DNA of 36,459 nucleotides from Paenibacillus phocaeensis. Its GTDB lineage: Bacteria > Bacillota > Bacilli > Paenibacillales > Paenibacillaceae. The translations under genes and the position numbers were made by a program. Position 1 is the first letter of the stretch; each line of letters opens with the position of its first letter. The DNA is taken from NCBI RefSeq assembly GCF_900021165.1, contig NZ_FCOQ01000012.1:1-36459 (forward strand), read 5' to 3'. Positions 8,913-16,837 of this stretch are shown in pieces. The notes under the pieces were generated by a model that saw only the letters and a program-made list of their open reading frames with translations, was not told the origin of the DNA and did no database searches.

Positions 8913-9931
8913 GCTTGCTCACCCAGGCGATTACCATACTGTTTGGCATAATACTCTTGGTAAGCCCCTGTTTGGATTCGGGTCCACCATTCCTTGTTAT
9001 CCAGATACCAGCGAATCGTTTCTTTAATTCCGGTTTCAAAGGTATGTTTCGGCTTCCAACCCAGCTCCGTCATGGTCTTGGTAGGATCAATGCCATAGCG
9101 GCGATCATGCCCAGGACGATCTTGCACGTGCTTGATCAACGATTCCGGTTTGCCAAGCTGATCCAGAATCGTCCGCACAATATGCAAATTGGTTCGCTCA
9201 TTATTTCCGCCAATATTATAGACTTCGCCATTACGTCCTTGATGGATGACGAGATCAATAGCACTGCAGTGATCCTCAACGTACAACCAATCACGAATAT
9301 TTAAACCGTCGCCATAAACAGGCAAGGCTTCATCAGCCAGAGCTCTGGATATCATTAACGGGATTAACTTCTCGGGAAATTGATAAGGTCCATAGTTATT
9401 GGAGCAGCGCGTAATATTCACAGGAAGTCCGAAGGTCTCATGATAAGCACGGACCACCAGATCCCCGCCGGCTTTGCTTGCCGAATAAGGACTGTTCGGA
9501 GCGAGCGGCGTTTCTTCCGTGAACAGTCCTGTCTCACCCAACGTTCCGTAAACCTCATCGGTAGACACCTGAACGAATTTCTGGACTCCATGTTTTTTCG
9601 CTGCATCCAGCAAGACTTGCGTCCCCAACACATTGGTTTTCACAAAAATGTCCGGCTCCAGAATACTGCGATCCACATGCGACTCCGCCGCAAAGTTGAC
9701 GACAATATCAACGCTTGTACCGATTAACTCATCCATTGCCTTGGCATCCGTAATATCCGCCTTCACGAAGGTGTGGTTCGGATTGCCCTCCACCGACTTC
9801 AAGTTCTCTAGGTTTCCGGCATAAGTAAGTGCATCCACATTTACAATCTTGTATTCTGGATGCTGTTTCAGCATATATAAAACAAAGTTGCTGCCGATAA
9901 ATCCGGCACCGCCTGTAACGAGTAGTTTCAT
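8909..9931 (-). CDS. rfbB: dTDP-glucose 4,6-dehydratase
   Basis: RmlB, an NAD-dependent SDR-family dehydratase converting dTDP-glucose to dTDP-4-keto-6-deoxyglucose. It is 340 residues. Visible motifs are GGAGFIGSNF at the N-terminus, NFAAESHVDRSI, the catalytic VSTDEVYG, the Y-x3-K in SPYSASKAGGD, RCSNNYGPYQFPEKLIPL, and RDWLYVEDHC, which is diagnostic for RmlB. The start follows TAGGAGGATCTCTTC; that ribosome site overlaps the stop codon of rfbC. It is the third gene of the rfbACBD operon. Confidence 0.97.
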   Translation of the reverse strand: MKLLVTGGAGFIGSNFVLYMLKQHPEYKIVNVDALTYAGNLENLKSVEGNPNHTFVKADITDAKAMDELIGTSVDIVVNFAAESHVDRSILEPDIFVKTNVLGTQVLLDAAKKHGVQKFVQVSTDEVYGTLGETGLFTEETPLAPNSPYSASKAGGDLVVRAYHETFGLPVNITRCSNNYGPYQFPEKLIPLMISRALADEALPVYGDGLNIRDWLYVEDHCSAIDLVIHQGRNGEVYNIGGNNERTNLHIVRTILDQLGKPESLIKHVQDRPGHDRRYGIDPTKTMTELGWKPKHTFETGIKETIRWYLDNKEWWTRIQTGAYQEYYAKQYGNRLGEQA

Positions 9932-9943
9932 GAAGAGATCCTC

Positions 9944-10492
9944 CTAGTCGAAATTCATTTCCGCCTCCGCGAATGTCGGATGCCTCCGGTCTTTCTCCGA
10001 AAGCAATGGCTCACTTACCGGCCAATCAATGTTCAGTGCCGGGTCATTCCATAATATGCCGCGATCCTGTTCCGGCGAGTAGTATTCGTCCACTTTATAG
10101 AAAACTTGGGTATTCGGCACAAGAGTGCAGAACCCGTGCGCAAAGCCTTTCGGCACTAATAGTTGACGTTTGTTATGTTCGCTAAGGATAACCCCCACCC
10201 ATTGACCAAAAGTCGGTGAGTTTCGGCGGATATCCAGGATGACATCATAGATAGCGCCAGATAATACTCGGATTAGCTTGGTTTGGGCTTTGGGATTTAG
10301 TTGATAATGCAGCCCTCTTAGTACCCCCGGTTCAGCTGACAAAGACTGATTATCCTGGACAAAGTTGATGGCTAATCCAAGCTTCTTCATCTCGGAATGA
10401 TTATAACTTTCCATAAAAAAACCCCGGTGATCCCCATGTACCACCGGTTCCAGCAATGCAGCTCCCTGCAACTTAAGCGAGGTAAGTTTCAC
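9944..10492 (-). CDS. rfbC: dTDP-4-dehydrorhamnose 3,5-epimerase
   Basis: RmlC, a cupin-fold epimerase acting on dTDP-4-keto-6-deoxyglucose. Conserved features are HGDHRGFFMESY, the catalytic-histidine segment LRGLHYQ, KAQTKLIRVLSGAIYDVILDIR, and FAHGFCTL. I choose a GTG start at 10492, ten bases after GGGGAGG. This gives 182 residues, the normal RmlC length, and leaves 19 bases after rfbA. A longer in-frame ATG start at 10540 would overlap rfbA and lacks family similarity upstream. Confidence 0.94.
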   Translation of the reverse strand: MKLTSLKLQGAALLEPVVHGDHRGFFMESYNHSEMKKLGLAINFVQDNQSLSAEPGVLRGLHYQLNPKAQTKLIRVLSGAIYDVILDIRRNSPTFGQWVGVILSEHNKRQLLVPKGFAHGFCTLVPNTQVFYKVDEYYSPEQDRGILWNDPALNIDWPVSEPLLSEKDRRHPTFAEAEMNFD

Positions 10493-10511
10493 AGTCAACC
10501 ATCCTCCCCAA

Positions 10512-11255
10512 TTATAGCTTGAGCTTACCGAATTCTTCACTAAACACGAGGTCCTTGGCTAGCTCATTAGCCCGTGCTAGTGATGTGTGCGTTCCCGCAT
10601 CCGTCCACCAGCCGGTTAGCACATCAAAGGTAAGTTCTCCCCGTTCAATATATGCATTATTGACATCGGTGATTTCCAATTCGCCGCGAGCGGAGGGCTT
10701 TAGGGAGCGGATAATCTCAAACACATGATGATCAAACATATAGATGCCGGTCACCGCATAATCGGACTTGGGATTCTTCGGCTTCTCTTCAATGGAGACG
10801 ATTCGCTCCCCTTCAAGTTCAGGTACACCGAATCTAGTGGGATCCGGGACTTTCTGAATCAGAATTTTAGCTCCAGTCTGCTGATGTTTAAAACGTACCA
10901 CAAAAGGTGTAATATCATCGGCAAATACATTGTCGCCGAGAATAACGACCATTTGATCATCACCCACAAACTGCTCAGCTAATCCCAGCGCTTGGGCGAT
11001 CCCGCCCGCTTCGTCTTGAACTTTATAAGTAAACGAAACGCCCATTTCGCTACCACTACCGAGCAAACTCACGACATCCCCCATGTGTTCTTTACCCGTG
11101 ACTAAGAGAATATCGGTGAGCCCGGCTTGTTTCAGCTTATGGACAACGTGAAAAACCATCGGATATTTGCCGACGGGAAGCAGGTGCTTGTTGGTGACTT
11201 TAGTTAAGGGATAAAGGCGGGAACCTGTTCCGCCTGCTAGGATAATAGCTTTCAT
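10512..11255 (-). CDS. rfbA: Glucose-1-phosphate thymidylyltransferase (short form)
   Basis: RmlA makes dTDP-glucose from dTTP and glucose-1-phosphate, the first step to dTDP-rhamnose. The nucleotidyltransferase signature is LAGGTGSRLYPLT followed by NKHLLPV. VILGDNVFADD, the FGVPELEG segment and the GRGELEIT-like ARGELEITDVN also fit. At 247 residues it is the short Gram-positive form, lacking the C-terminal allosteric extension of the roughly 290-residue enterobacterial enzyme. First gene of rfbACBD. About 70 bases upstream the sequence turns into a decayed transposase gene, so the native upstream region may have been replaced. Confidence 0.95.
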   Translation of the reverse strand: MKAIILAGGTGSRLYPLTKVTNKHLLPVGKYPMVFHVVHKLKQAGLTDILLVTGKEHMGDVVSLLGSGSEMGVSFTYKVQDEAGGIAQALGLAEQFVGDDQMVVILGDNVFADDITPFVVRFKHQQTGAKILIQKVPDPTRFGVPELEGERIVSIEEKPKNPKSDYAVTGIYMFDHHVFEIIRSLKPSARGELEITDVNNAYIERGELTFDVLTGWWTDAGTHTSLARANELAKDLVFSEEFGKLKL

Positions 11256-11305
11256 AAGTTCACCTTTCTATTAGAAACAAAGGAATATGGTTACTAGGCA
11301 CTCTC

Positions 11306-11311
11306 ATTATA
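11306..11311 (-). promoter_or_regulatory. Possible -10 box for rfbACBD
   Basis: TATAAT on the minus strand about 50 bases upstream of the rfbA start. No convincing -35 hexamer lies at 16-18 bases. It sits at the border of the transposase remnant. Confidence 0.35.
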
Positions 11312-11325
11312 CTTTATCCAACTAG

Positions 11326-12215
11326 CTAAGGATAGGATGTTTTCGACGATAAGACACAACAATGAGTCGCAGTGAATAAACCGATAGCAGAATTCATCCA
11401 GAGAAAACTACAAGTGCTTAGAATCGAACCCTTGGTAGGTTCCGCCGATAAAGGCCTTTGTTTTGGAGATGACGGTATGCAGCCGATCCTCCATCGGATT
11501 GAACAACTTGGGCTCATGCGGTAGCCCTCCTTGGCAAGCACTTGGTAAGGGTGATACTTATCGCTTGAGATCGTGGAACCCGGATCAATCATTTGGTGTG
11601 CAAAGTCCACTAACGTTGCACCCTTCACATCAGGAATAACCTTCTTTTAAGTACTTCGTGCAGCCTTTCTTTTTGAGCAGCAACGCGACAAGCACCAGTG
11701 TTTTATCGGTTCCGTAGCCGTACTAGCCACCTTTCGTAGAAGCGCCGAAAAATGCGTCGTCGAGTTCCACAATGCCTACCAGCGTGTAAGCAGCATCACG
11801 ATCTCTCATAATTTTGTGGATTTTATGTCCCATTCCAGGCCGTCTGATAGGCGATTCAACGCTGTGGACAGGCACGTAGCCGAACCCCCGCGTGTCATAT
11901 GCGATTAAAAGTTTGCCCAAAACCATTTCACTAGGTCTATTCGATTCTTCTCCAAGAGGTAGGTGTCAGCGGTGACCGTAGTCTAGTGACCAGCACTGCA
12001 CAAACTCGTAGAGCTGAAGAAGACGCGTCTACTTCATACGCCCTATGTCCCAAGCATCTTGGGCAACAGAATTCATCCGTCCATTCCATATGGTAGAGGT
12101 GCTGGTGACACGAGTCCTCCGTTTGAAAAACCTTTTGAAATTGTATAAGCGTAAGAGCTCTTTTTAGCCATGAGAAAAACTCTCGAGCATTGTTTGTCTT
12201 TATTGTATCGAACAA
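11326..12215 (-). pseudogene. Degenerate IS1595/ISXO2-type transposase
   Basis: Three consecutive minus-strand fragments in different frames recover parts of one transposase of the ISXO2/IS1595 type. About 12215-11937 gives an N-terminal zinc-binding part (CHQHLYHMEW, FCCPRCLGHRAYEVD). About 11926-11723 gives VELDDAFFGA, the start of the DDE-like catalytic core. About 11628-11326 gives DPGSTISSDKYHPYQVL and a C-terminal remnant. Frameshifts and stops separate them, so no active transposase is made. It lies between the divergently arranged rfb operon and ABC exporter genes and marks an old insertion or rearrangement point. Terminal repeats were not found. Confidence 0.75.
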
Positions 12216-12292
12216 ACGTTTGCTTATCTTGAATTTACTGAGCTAAATGGATACTCATATAAAAAAATCTCCCTAGTACCACACAAGTAAGC

Positions 12293-12298
12293 TATAAT
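12293..12298 (+). promoter_or_regulatory. Possible -10 box for the ABC exporter operon
   Basis: TATAAT 43 bases upstream of the GTG start of the permease gene, with no clear -35 partner. Confidence 0.35.
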
Positions 12299-12340
12299 AA
12301 TTAAGAGTCCTGCCTATAGTTTAAAGCGAGGAGTAGCAAA

Positions 12341-13117
12341 GTGAAGATGTATCTCAACAATTTATGGAAATATAAAGACTTATTCGTTGAGCTAGTCAAG
12401 AAGGATATCAAGCTTAAATATCGCAATTCAGTTCTTGGTATCATCTGGAGTTTATTAAACCCACTACTAATGACTGCCGTCCTAAGTATCGTTTTCATGG
12501 CCTTATTCAAAAACAATATCGAACACTTCCCGCTTTATGTCATGAGCGGTCGAATTCTATATCAGTTTTTTGCAGATTCAACTAACTTCGCGATGAACTC
12601 TATTCACGCCAACGGGCAACTCATTCGCAAAGTGTACGTGCCTAAATACTTCTTCCCTTTGTCTCGCGTGTGTTCGTCATTTATAACAACACTAATTTCT
12701 ATGGTTACACTAATCATATTGATGCCAATTGAGGGCGTACCTTTCCGATGGATGAACCTTTTATTTGTCATCCCTTTATTTTATCTGTTTGTCATTTCTG
12801 CTGGAATCGGGTTGTTACTGGCATCTATTAATGTGTTCTTCCGTGACTTACAGCATATGTACTCCATCGTGCTTATGATCATTATGTATATGACACCGAT
12901 CTTTTATCCGGCGTCCATTATCCCGCAAAAGTATCAGCATCTCCTTCAATTAAACCCGCTACACCCAATAATGGAGATGTTTCGTGACGTTGTTACATAT
13001 GGTACTATACCTACATTAACTCTTCACTATGTCCCGATCTTCTACATGTTCTTAACCGGAATACTAGGGTTGTTTGTATTCTACAAAACACAAGACCGAT
13101 TCATCCATTATTTATAA
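12341..13117 (+). CDS. wzm: ABC-2 type glycan export permease (Wzm/TagG-like)
   Basis: A 258-residue membrane subunit of a polysaccharide ABC exporter. The N-terminal part (YKDLFVELVKKDIKLKYRNS, then LGIIWSLLNPLL) is the classic amphipathic coupling region and first span of the Wzm/TagG/KpsM family. About six hydrophobic segments follow, with the conserved SINVFFRDLQHM loop and YMTPIFYP. The GTG start at 12341 is spaced after GAGGAG. The ATPase gene follows after 19 bases, so they form an operon. Export of a complete lipid-linked glycan from the cytoplasmic face is the family role. From here to about 26 kb the DNA is visibly more AT-rich than the flanks. Confidence 0.92.
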   Translation: MKMYLNNLWKYKDLFVELVKKDIKLKYRNSVLGIIWSLLNPLLMTAVLSIVFMALFKNNIEHFPLYVMSGRILYQFFADSTNFAMNSIHANGQLIRKVYVPKYFFPLSRVCSSFITTLISMVTLIILMPIEGVPFRWMNLLFVIPLFYLFVISAGIGLLLASINVFFRDLQHMYSIVLMIIMYMTPIFYPASIIPQKYQHLLQLNPLHPIMEMFRDVVTYGTIPTLTLHYVPIFYMFLTGILGLFVFYKTQDRFIHYL

Positions 13118-13136
13118 AACTGAGGTATGCCCTAAA

Positions 13137-13883
13137 ATGAGTGACATTACAATGAGCAACATTTCGATTGAAGTAAATCACGTTAGTATGAAATATCGGC
13201 TCACGACAGAAAAAATTGACTCTTTGAAGCACTTCTTTATCAAAAAAATAAAAAGAGAAATCCAATACGAAGATTTCTTTGCGTTGAATAATGTAAGCTT
13301 TTCTGTAAAAAAAGGGGAAGTATTGGGGATTATCGGGAACAATGGTGCTGGGAAAAGTACATTATTGAAGATCATATCTGGAGTGTTGAAACCAACTGAA
13401 GGTTCGTTCTCGCGACAAGGAACTTTGGCTCCACTTCTTGAACTTGGCGCTGGATTTAACAATGAATTAACTGGAATCGAAAATATTTATTTAAACGGCT
13501 TGCTTCTTGGATATTCCAAGAAGTTTATTACAGAGAAGCTTGAGGAGATTGTTGACTTCTCAGATCTAGGCAAGTTCATTCATACACCACTTAAAAATTA
13601 TTCATCCGGCATGCGGGCGCGACTCGGATTCTCCATCTCAACAGTTGTCAAACCTGACATCCTCATTCTCGACGAAGTCCTCTCCGTTGGTGACAACAAT
13701 TTTCGAGAAAAGTCAGAAAATAAAATACGCTCCATGATGGAAGGCGGCACGACTGTGCTGTTCGTATCACATTCTATGGAACAGATTAAAAATTTATGTG
13801 ATCGTGCGTTGTGGTTGAGAGAGGGGCAAGTTGTTGAGATCGGCCCTGCGAAAGATGTTGTCCAAAACTTTACTAAAAAATAA
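13137..13883 (+). CDS. wzt: ABC transporter ATPase for glycan export (Wzt/TagH-like, short form)
   Basis: A 248-residue nucleotide-binding subunit. Walker A GNNGAGKST lies near residue 67, the Q-loop region GTLAPLLELGAGFNNELTG has the Wzt-typical sequence, the signature is NYSSGMRARLGFS, Walker B is PDILILDE near residue 172, and the H-loop is FVSHSM. The protein ends soon after the ATPase domain. It therefore lacks the C-terminal carbohydrate-binding domain of Wzt proteins that recognise a capped glycan, and the long extension of Bacillus TagH. The ATG at 13137 follows GAGG by 11 bases; an upstream in-frame ATG inside the permease gene is less likely. A strong terminator follows immediately. 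Confidence 0.93.
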   Translation: MSDITMSNISIEVNHVSMKYRLTTEKIDSLKHFFIKKIKREIQYEDFFALNNVSFSVKKGEVLGIIGNNGAGKSTLLKIISGVLKPTEGSFSRQGTLAPLLELGAGFNNELTGIENIYLNGLLLGYSKKFITEKLEEIVDFSDLGKFIHTPLKNYSSGMRARLGFSISTVVKPDILILDEVLSVGDNNFREKSENKIRSMMEGGTTVLFVSHSMEQIKNLCDRALWLREGQVVEIGPAKDVVQNFTKK

Positions 13884-13884
13884 C

Positions 13885-13933
13885 CACTGCCCTCCTTGGT
13901 CGCTACTAAGACCGAATGAGGGCAGTGTTTTTT
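13885..13933 (+). terminator. Rho-independent terminator of the ABC exporter operon
   Basis: CACTGCCCTC (13885-13894) pairs perfectly with GAGGGCAGTG (13918-13927) and is followed by six T. It starts right after the ATPase stop codon. Confidence 0.9.
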
Positions 13934-14394
13934 CAACATCAGATCTTGAAACGCGGTTGTTCTGTTTCTAAAAGCATATTGCTCGAGAGCAATTTTTTTT
14001 CGCCTTTCTACCAAACAAAAGCTTCGTAAATGCAAACATCGCTCCTTAGTTAAATGGAATTTTCGATCTTCTGTAGATATAAGAAACATTTATATATTCA
14101 ACTACGCCTTGATGCATTTGCTACCAAGGGATGGTTTTCCCAATCGAAAACTTCTACATACTGTAAACTGAAACTCCGCATTCAAATCTATCGCTTAAAA
14201 CCACATCCCATGGAACTTCACTGATATCCCTAGAACTTACTTACCAACCACTAAGACATCCTTCGTTGACCATTTCCGCATTATACACTTTAAACCAAGG
14301 CTTACCAGATTCAAATTATTTGTTGGTGGTTTGGTTATTCTGTTATAATATTTATTATGCTACATAGAAACTAAACAGAAAAAAGGAGTTTCTT
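13934..14394. other. Non-coding gap
   Basis: About 460 bases between the exporter terminator and the next transposase remnant. I see no supported gene, RNA or repeat. A TATAAT near 14344 probably belonged to the following insertion sequence. Confidence 0.5.
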
Positions 14395-15230
14395 ATGGCA
14401 AGCAGTAGAAGGAAGTTTACTCCCGAAGAAAAAGCTAGTCTGGTACTAGAAATGCTCAAAGAGGAGAAGTCAGTTCCTCAATTGGCTTCGAGCACATGCC
14501 AATATCTTCAACCGGTGGAAAGTTGACGGCCCCCCCTGCAATTGTTTGTCGATGATCGCAAGGGCATCACGAAAATGAAACATGACCACGAACAACAGGT
14601 CAGCGAACTCTATGGCTGAGATTGGAAAGTTGACCAGTCAATTGTCGTAGCTTTTAAAAAAAATCTGGCCCATGCGGGAAATGGGCATTATGGTGATCTA
14701 TCCTGGCCCGAACTTGAGTAAGCGCGATCTGCAGCATCGGACGTATCCCTATCTACTCCGAAAACTCACGATTATAAAACCGGATCAAGTCTGGAGTGTG
14801 GATATCACTTCCATCCGTATGAAGCACGGCTAGATGTACCTTTATGCCGTAATGGACTGGTATTCCCGCTATATCGTGGATTGGCAGATGGAGCAGTCTA
14901 TGGAGATCGATTTCGTCTTGGAGGCGATGAAACGGGCGCTATCGAAGCAAAAAGCCGATATTATCACCAGCGACCAAGGCAGCCATTTTACGAGTCCACA
15001 GTACACAGATCTGCTGAAGGAAAAGGAAGTGCGCATCAGCATGGGGGGCAAAGGCCGTGCCAAGGACAATATCGTCATTGCGCGTTTCTAGCGCAGCTTG
15101 AAATACAACGAGGTTTATATCCAGGAGTACAACAGTTCGCGAGAGACGTGGAAAGGGGTGGAAAGCTACATCCATTTACACAACCACTACCTGCACATCA
15201 GGTCGTCCTCTTGTTTACATGTGAATAAAG
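14395..15230 (+). pseudogene. Degenerate IS3-family transposase (orfA and orfB remnants)
   Basis: The OrfA fragment begins with an ATG at 14395 after AAAAAGGAG (MASSRRKFTPEEKASLVLEM) but stops after 43 codons (TGA at 14524). OrfB pieces follow. The frame from about 14834 gives MDWYSRYIVDWQ and IITSDQGSHFTSPQY, the second catalytic aspartate of the DDE core. At 15089-15091 a TAG interrupts what reads on as RSLKYNEVYIQEY and then WKGVESYIHLHN. The tag probably replaces the tryptophan codon of the usual FWRSLKYE motif. The middle of orfB is lost or scrambled. Dead element; with the remnant at 11.3-12.2 kb it brackets the exporter genes. Confidence 0.85.
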
Positions 15231-15625
15231 GAAGATAACCCCTCACTCCCGCGCTTCGCTTGAGCTAGTACTCCATCCATTGGCAAATCGGTATGATGCT
15301 CATCCCCCATTTATGAATCTTATCTTTTTCCATATGCGGGGGAGGCTAGCGTCTACTCAGAAAATACTTGTGCATATTTTCATACCTTAAAATCTTGAAA
15401 ATCCTGTCTTGACATCTTGTAGCACTCTTGTGGCACTATAGTTTTTGTATACTTGGGAAACTACAGTAAAATTTGAAATATTAATTGTTGATGAAATTAT
15501 CTGCGGGTGACTTTAAGCTTCAGCAAAAATGCAAAGAACGAATATAGCAAATGTTATAAAAACGATTGGGGATTCACAAAGTGTATGCGAGGCATACTTA
15601 AATAGCAAATAATGGAGGTTGCCTT
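15231..15625. other. Non-coding leader region upstream of ugd
   Basis: About 390 bases without a supported gene. A TTGACA occurs near 15410 but no -10 box lies at proper spacing. The ribosome site GGAGGTT lies at 15614-15620. Confidence 0.45.
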
Positions 15626-16807
15626 GTGAAAGTCACAGTAGTAGGTCTTGGGTATGTTGGAATGTCGCTAGCAGTTTTGTTATCGCAGCGGAATGAAGTA
15701 TGGGCTTTAGATGTATCCACGGAAAGAGTGCAGATGGTTCGCCAAAAAAAATCCCCCATTATGGATAAGGAGATCTCCAAGTACCTGGAGGAAAAGCCCT
15801 TGAATCTCTTCGCCACAGATTGCCCCGAGGAAGCGTATAAAGATGCGGATTATATTATTGTTGCTACGCCTACGGACTATGATCCGAAAATTAACTACTT
15901 TAATACATCGTCAGTGGAAAGCGTAGTTGCACAGGCCAAAGAGCTTTCACCAGACGCTGTGGTTATAGTAAAATCTACCGTTCCAGTGGGCTTTACCGAG
16001 CAGCTTAGGCAAGAGGGGTTTCAAAACGTACTATTTTCGCCTGAATTTTTACGAGAAGGGCACGCTCTGTATGATAATCTGCATCCTTCGAGAATAGTAG
16101 TTGGAGTGCCGTCCGAGGATGTGTACCTTAAAGAACAGGCTGTAACATTTGCGGAGCTCTTGAAACAAGCCGCTTTATCTGAGGATGTGCCGGTATTAAT
16201 AACAGGAGCTACCGAGGCGGAAGCGGTAAAGCTATTTGCTAACACATATCTTGCACTTCGTGTGGCATTTTTTAACGAATTGGATTCTTATGCCGAAATA
16301 CGCAAGTTAAATACAAAGCAGATCATTGAAGGCGTGTGCTTGGATGCTAGAATAGGACAGCATTACAATAACCCATCCTTCGGTTACGGTGGATATTGCC
16401 TGCCCAAGGACACGAAGCAGCTTCTGGCGAATTATCGAGATGTACCGAACAATATTATCGCTGCGATTGTCGACTCCAACAGGACGAGAAAGGACTTCAT
16501 AGCCGAACGGATTTTGGAAAGAAATCCAAAAGTTGTGGGTATTTATAGACTAACTATGAAATCAAATTCTGATAATTTCAGGCAGTCTTCCATACAGGGC
16601 ATAATGAAGCGTATTAAGTCAAAGGGCGTAGAAGTTATTATTTATGAACCAGCATTGGCGGAAGACACCTTTTTTAATTCAAGAGTTGTAAGTGATTTAA
16701 ATGAGTTTAAGAAAATATCCGATGTGATTGTTGCTAATAGATACAATGAGGAAATTGCCGATATGCTAGATAAGGTTTATACAAGGGATTTGTACCTTAC
16801 AGATTAA
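15626..16807 (+). CDS. ugd: UDP-glucose/UDP-sugar 6-dehydrogenase
   Basis: A 393-residue nucleotide-sugar dehydrogenase. It oxidises the C6 hydroxyl of a UDP-hexose to the carboxylate using two NAD+, giving a UDP-uronic acid. The N-terminal Rossmann site is [67 protein letters not shown] and the catalytic-cysteine motif [14 protein letters not shown] follow. The single-domain spacing matches the about 390-residue UDP-glucose dehydrogenase subgroup of capsule clusters. The GTG at 15626 is preceded by GGAGGTTGCCTT. Head of a plus-strand unit with the fusion glycosyltransferase (30-base gap) and an acyltransferase. With galU in the window, UDP-glucose is the likely substrate. Confidence 0.93.
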   Translation: MKVTVVGLGYVGMSLAVLLSQRNEVWALDVSTERVQMVRQKKSPIMDKEISKYLEEKPLNLFATDCPEEAYKDADYIIVATPTDYDPKINYFNTSSVESVVAQAKELSPDAVVIVKSTVPVGFTEQLRQEGFQNVLFSPEFLREGHALYDNLHPSRIVVGVPSEDVYLKEQAVTFAELLKQAALSEDVPVLITGATEAEAVKLFANTYLALRVAFFNELDSYAEIRKLNTKQIIEGVCLDARIGQHYNNPSFGYGGYCLPKDTKQLLANYRDVPNNIIAAIVDSNRTRKDFIAERILERNPKVVGIYRLTMKSNSDNFRQSSIQGIMKRIKSKGVEVIIYEPALAEDTFFNSRVVSDLNEFKKISDVIVANRYNEEIADMLDKVYTRDLYLTD

Positions 16808-16837
16808 GAGTTTGAATATGGAATATTGGAGGAGCTA

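Noticed and set aside
14881..15228. 115-codon plus-strand frame in the dead IS3 gene
   Set aside because: Wrong frame; the transposase DDE motif is read in the neighbouring frame.
15400..15470. TTGACA upstream of ugd as a promoter
   Set aside because: No -10 box lies at 16-18 bases; TATAGT is 22 bases away.
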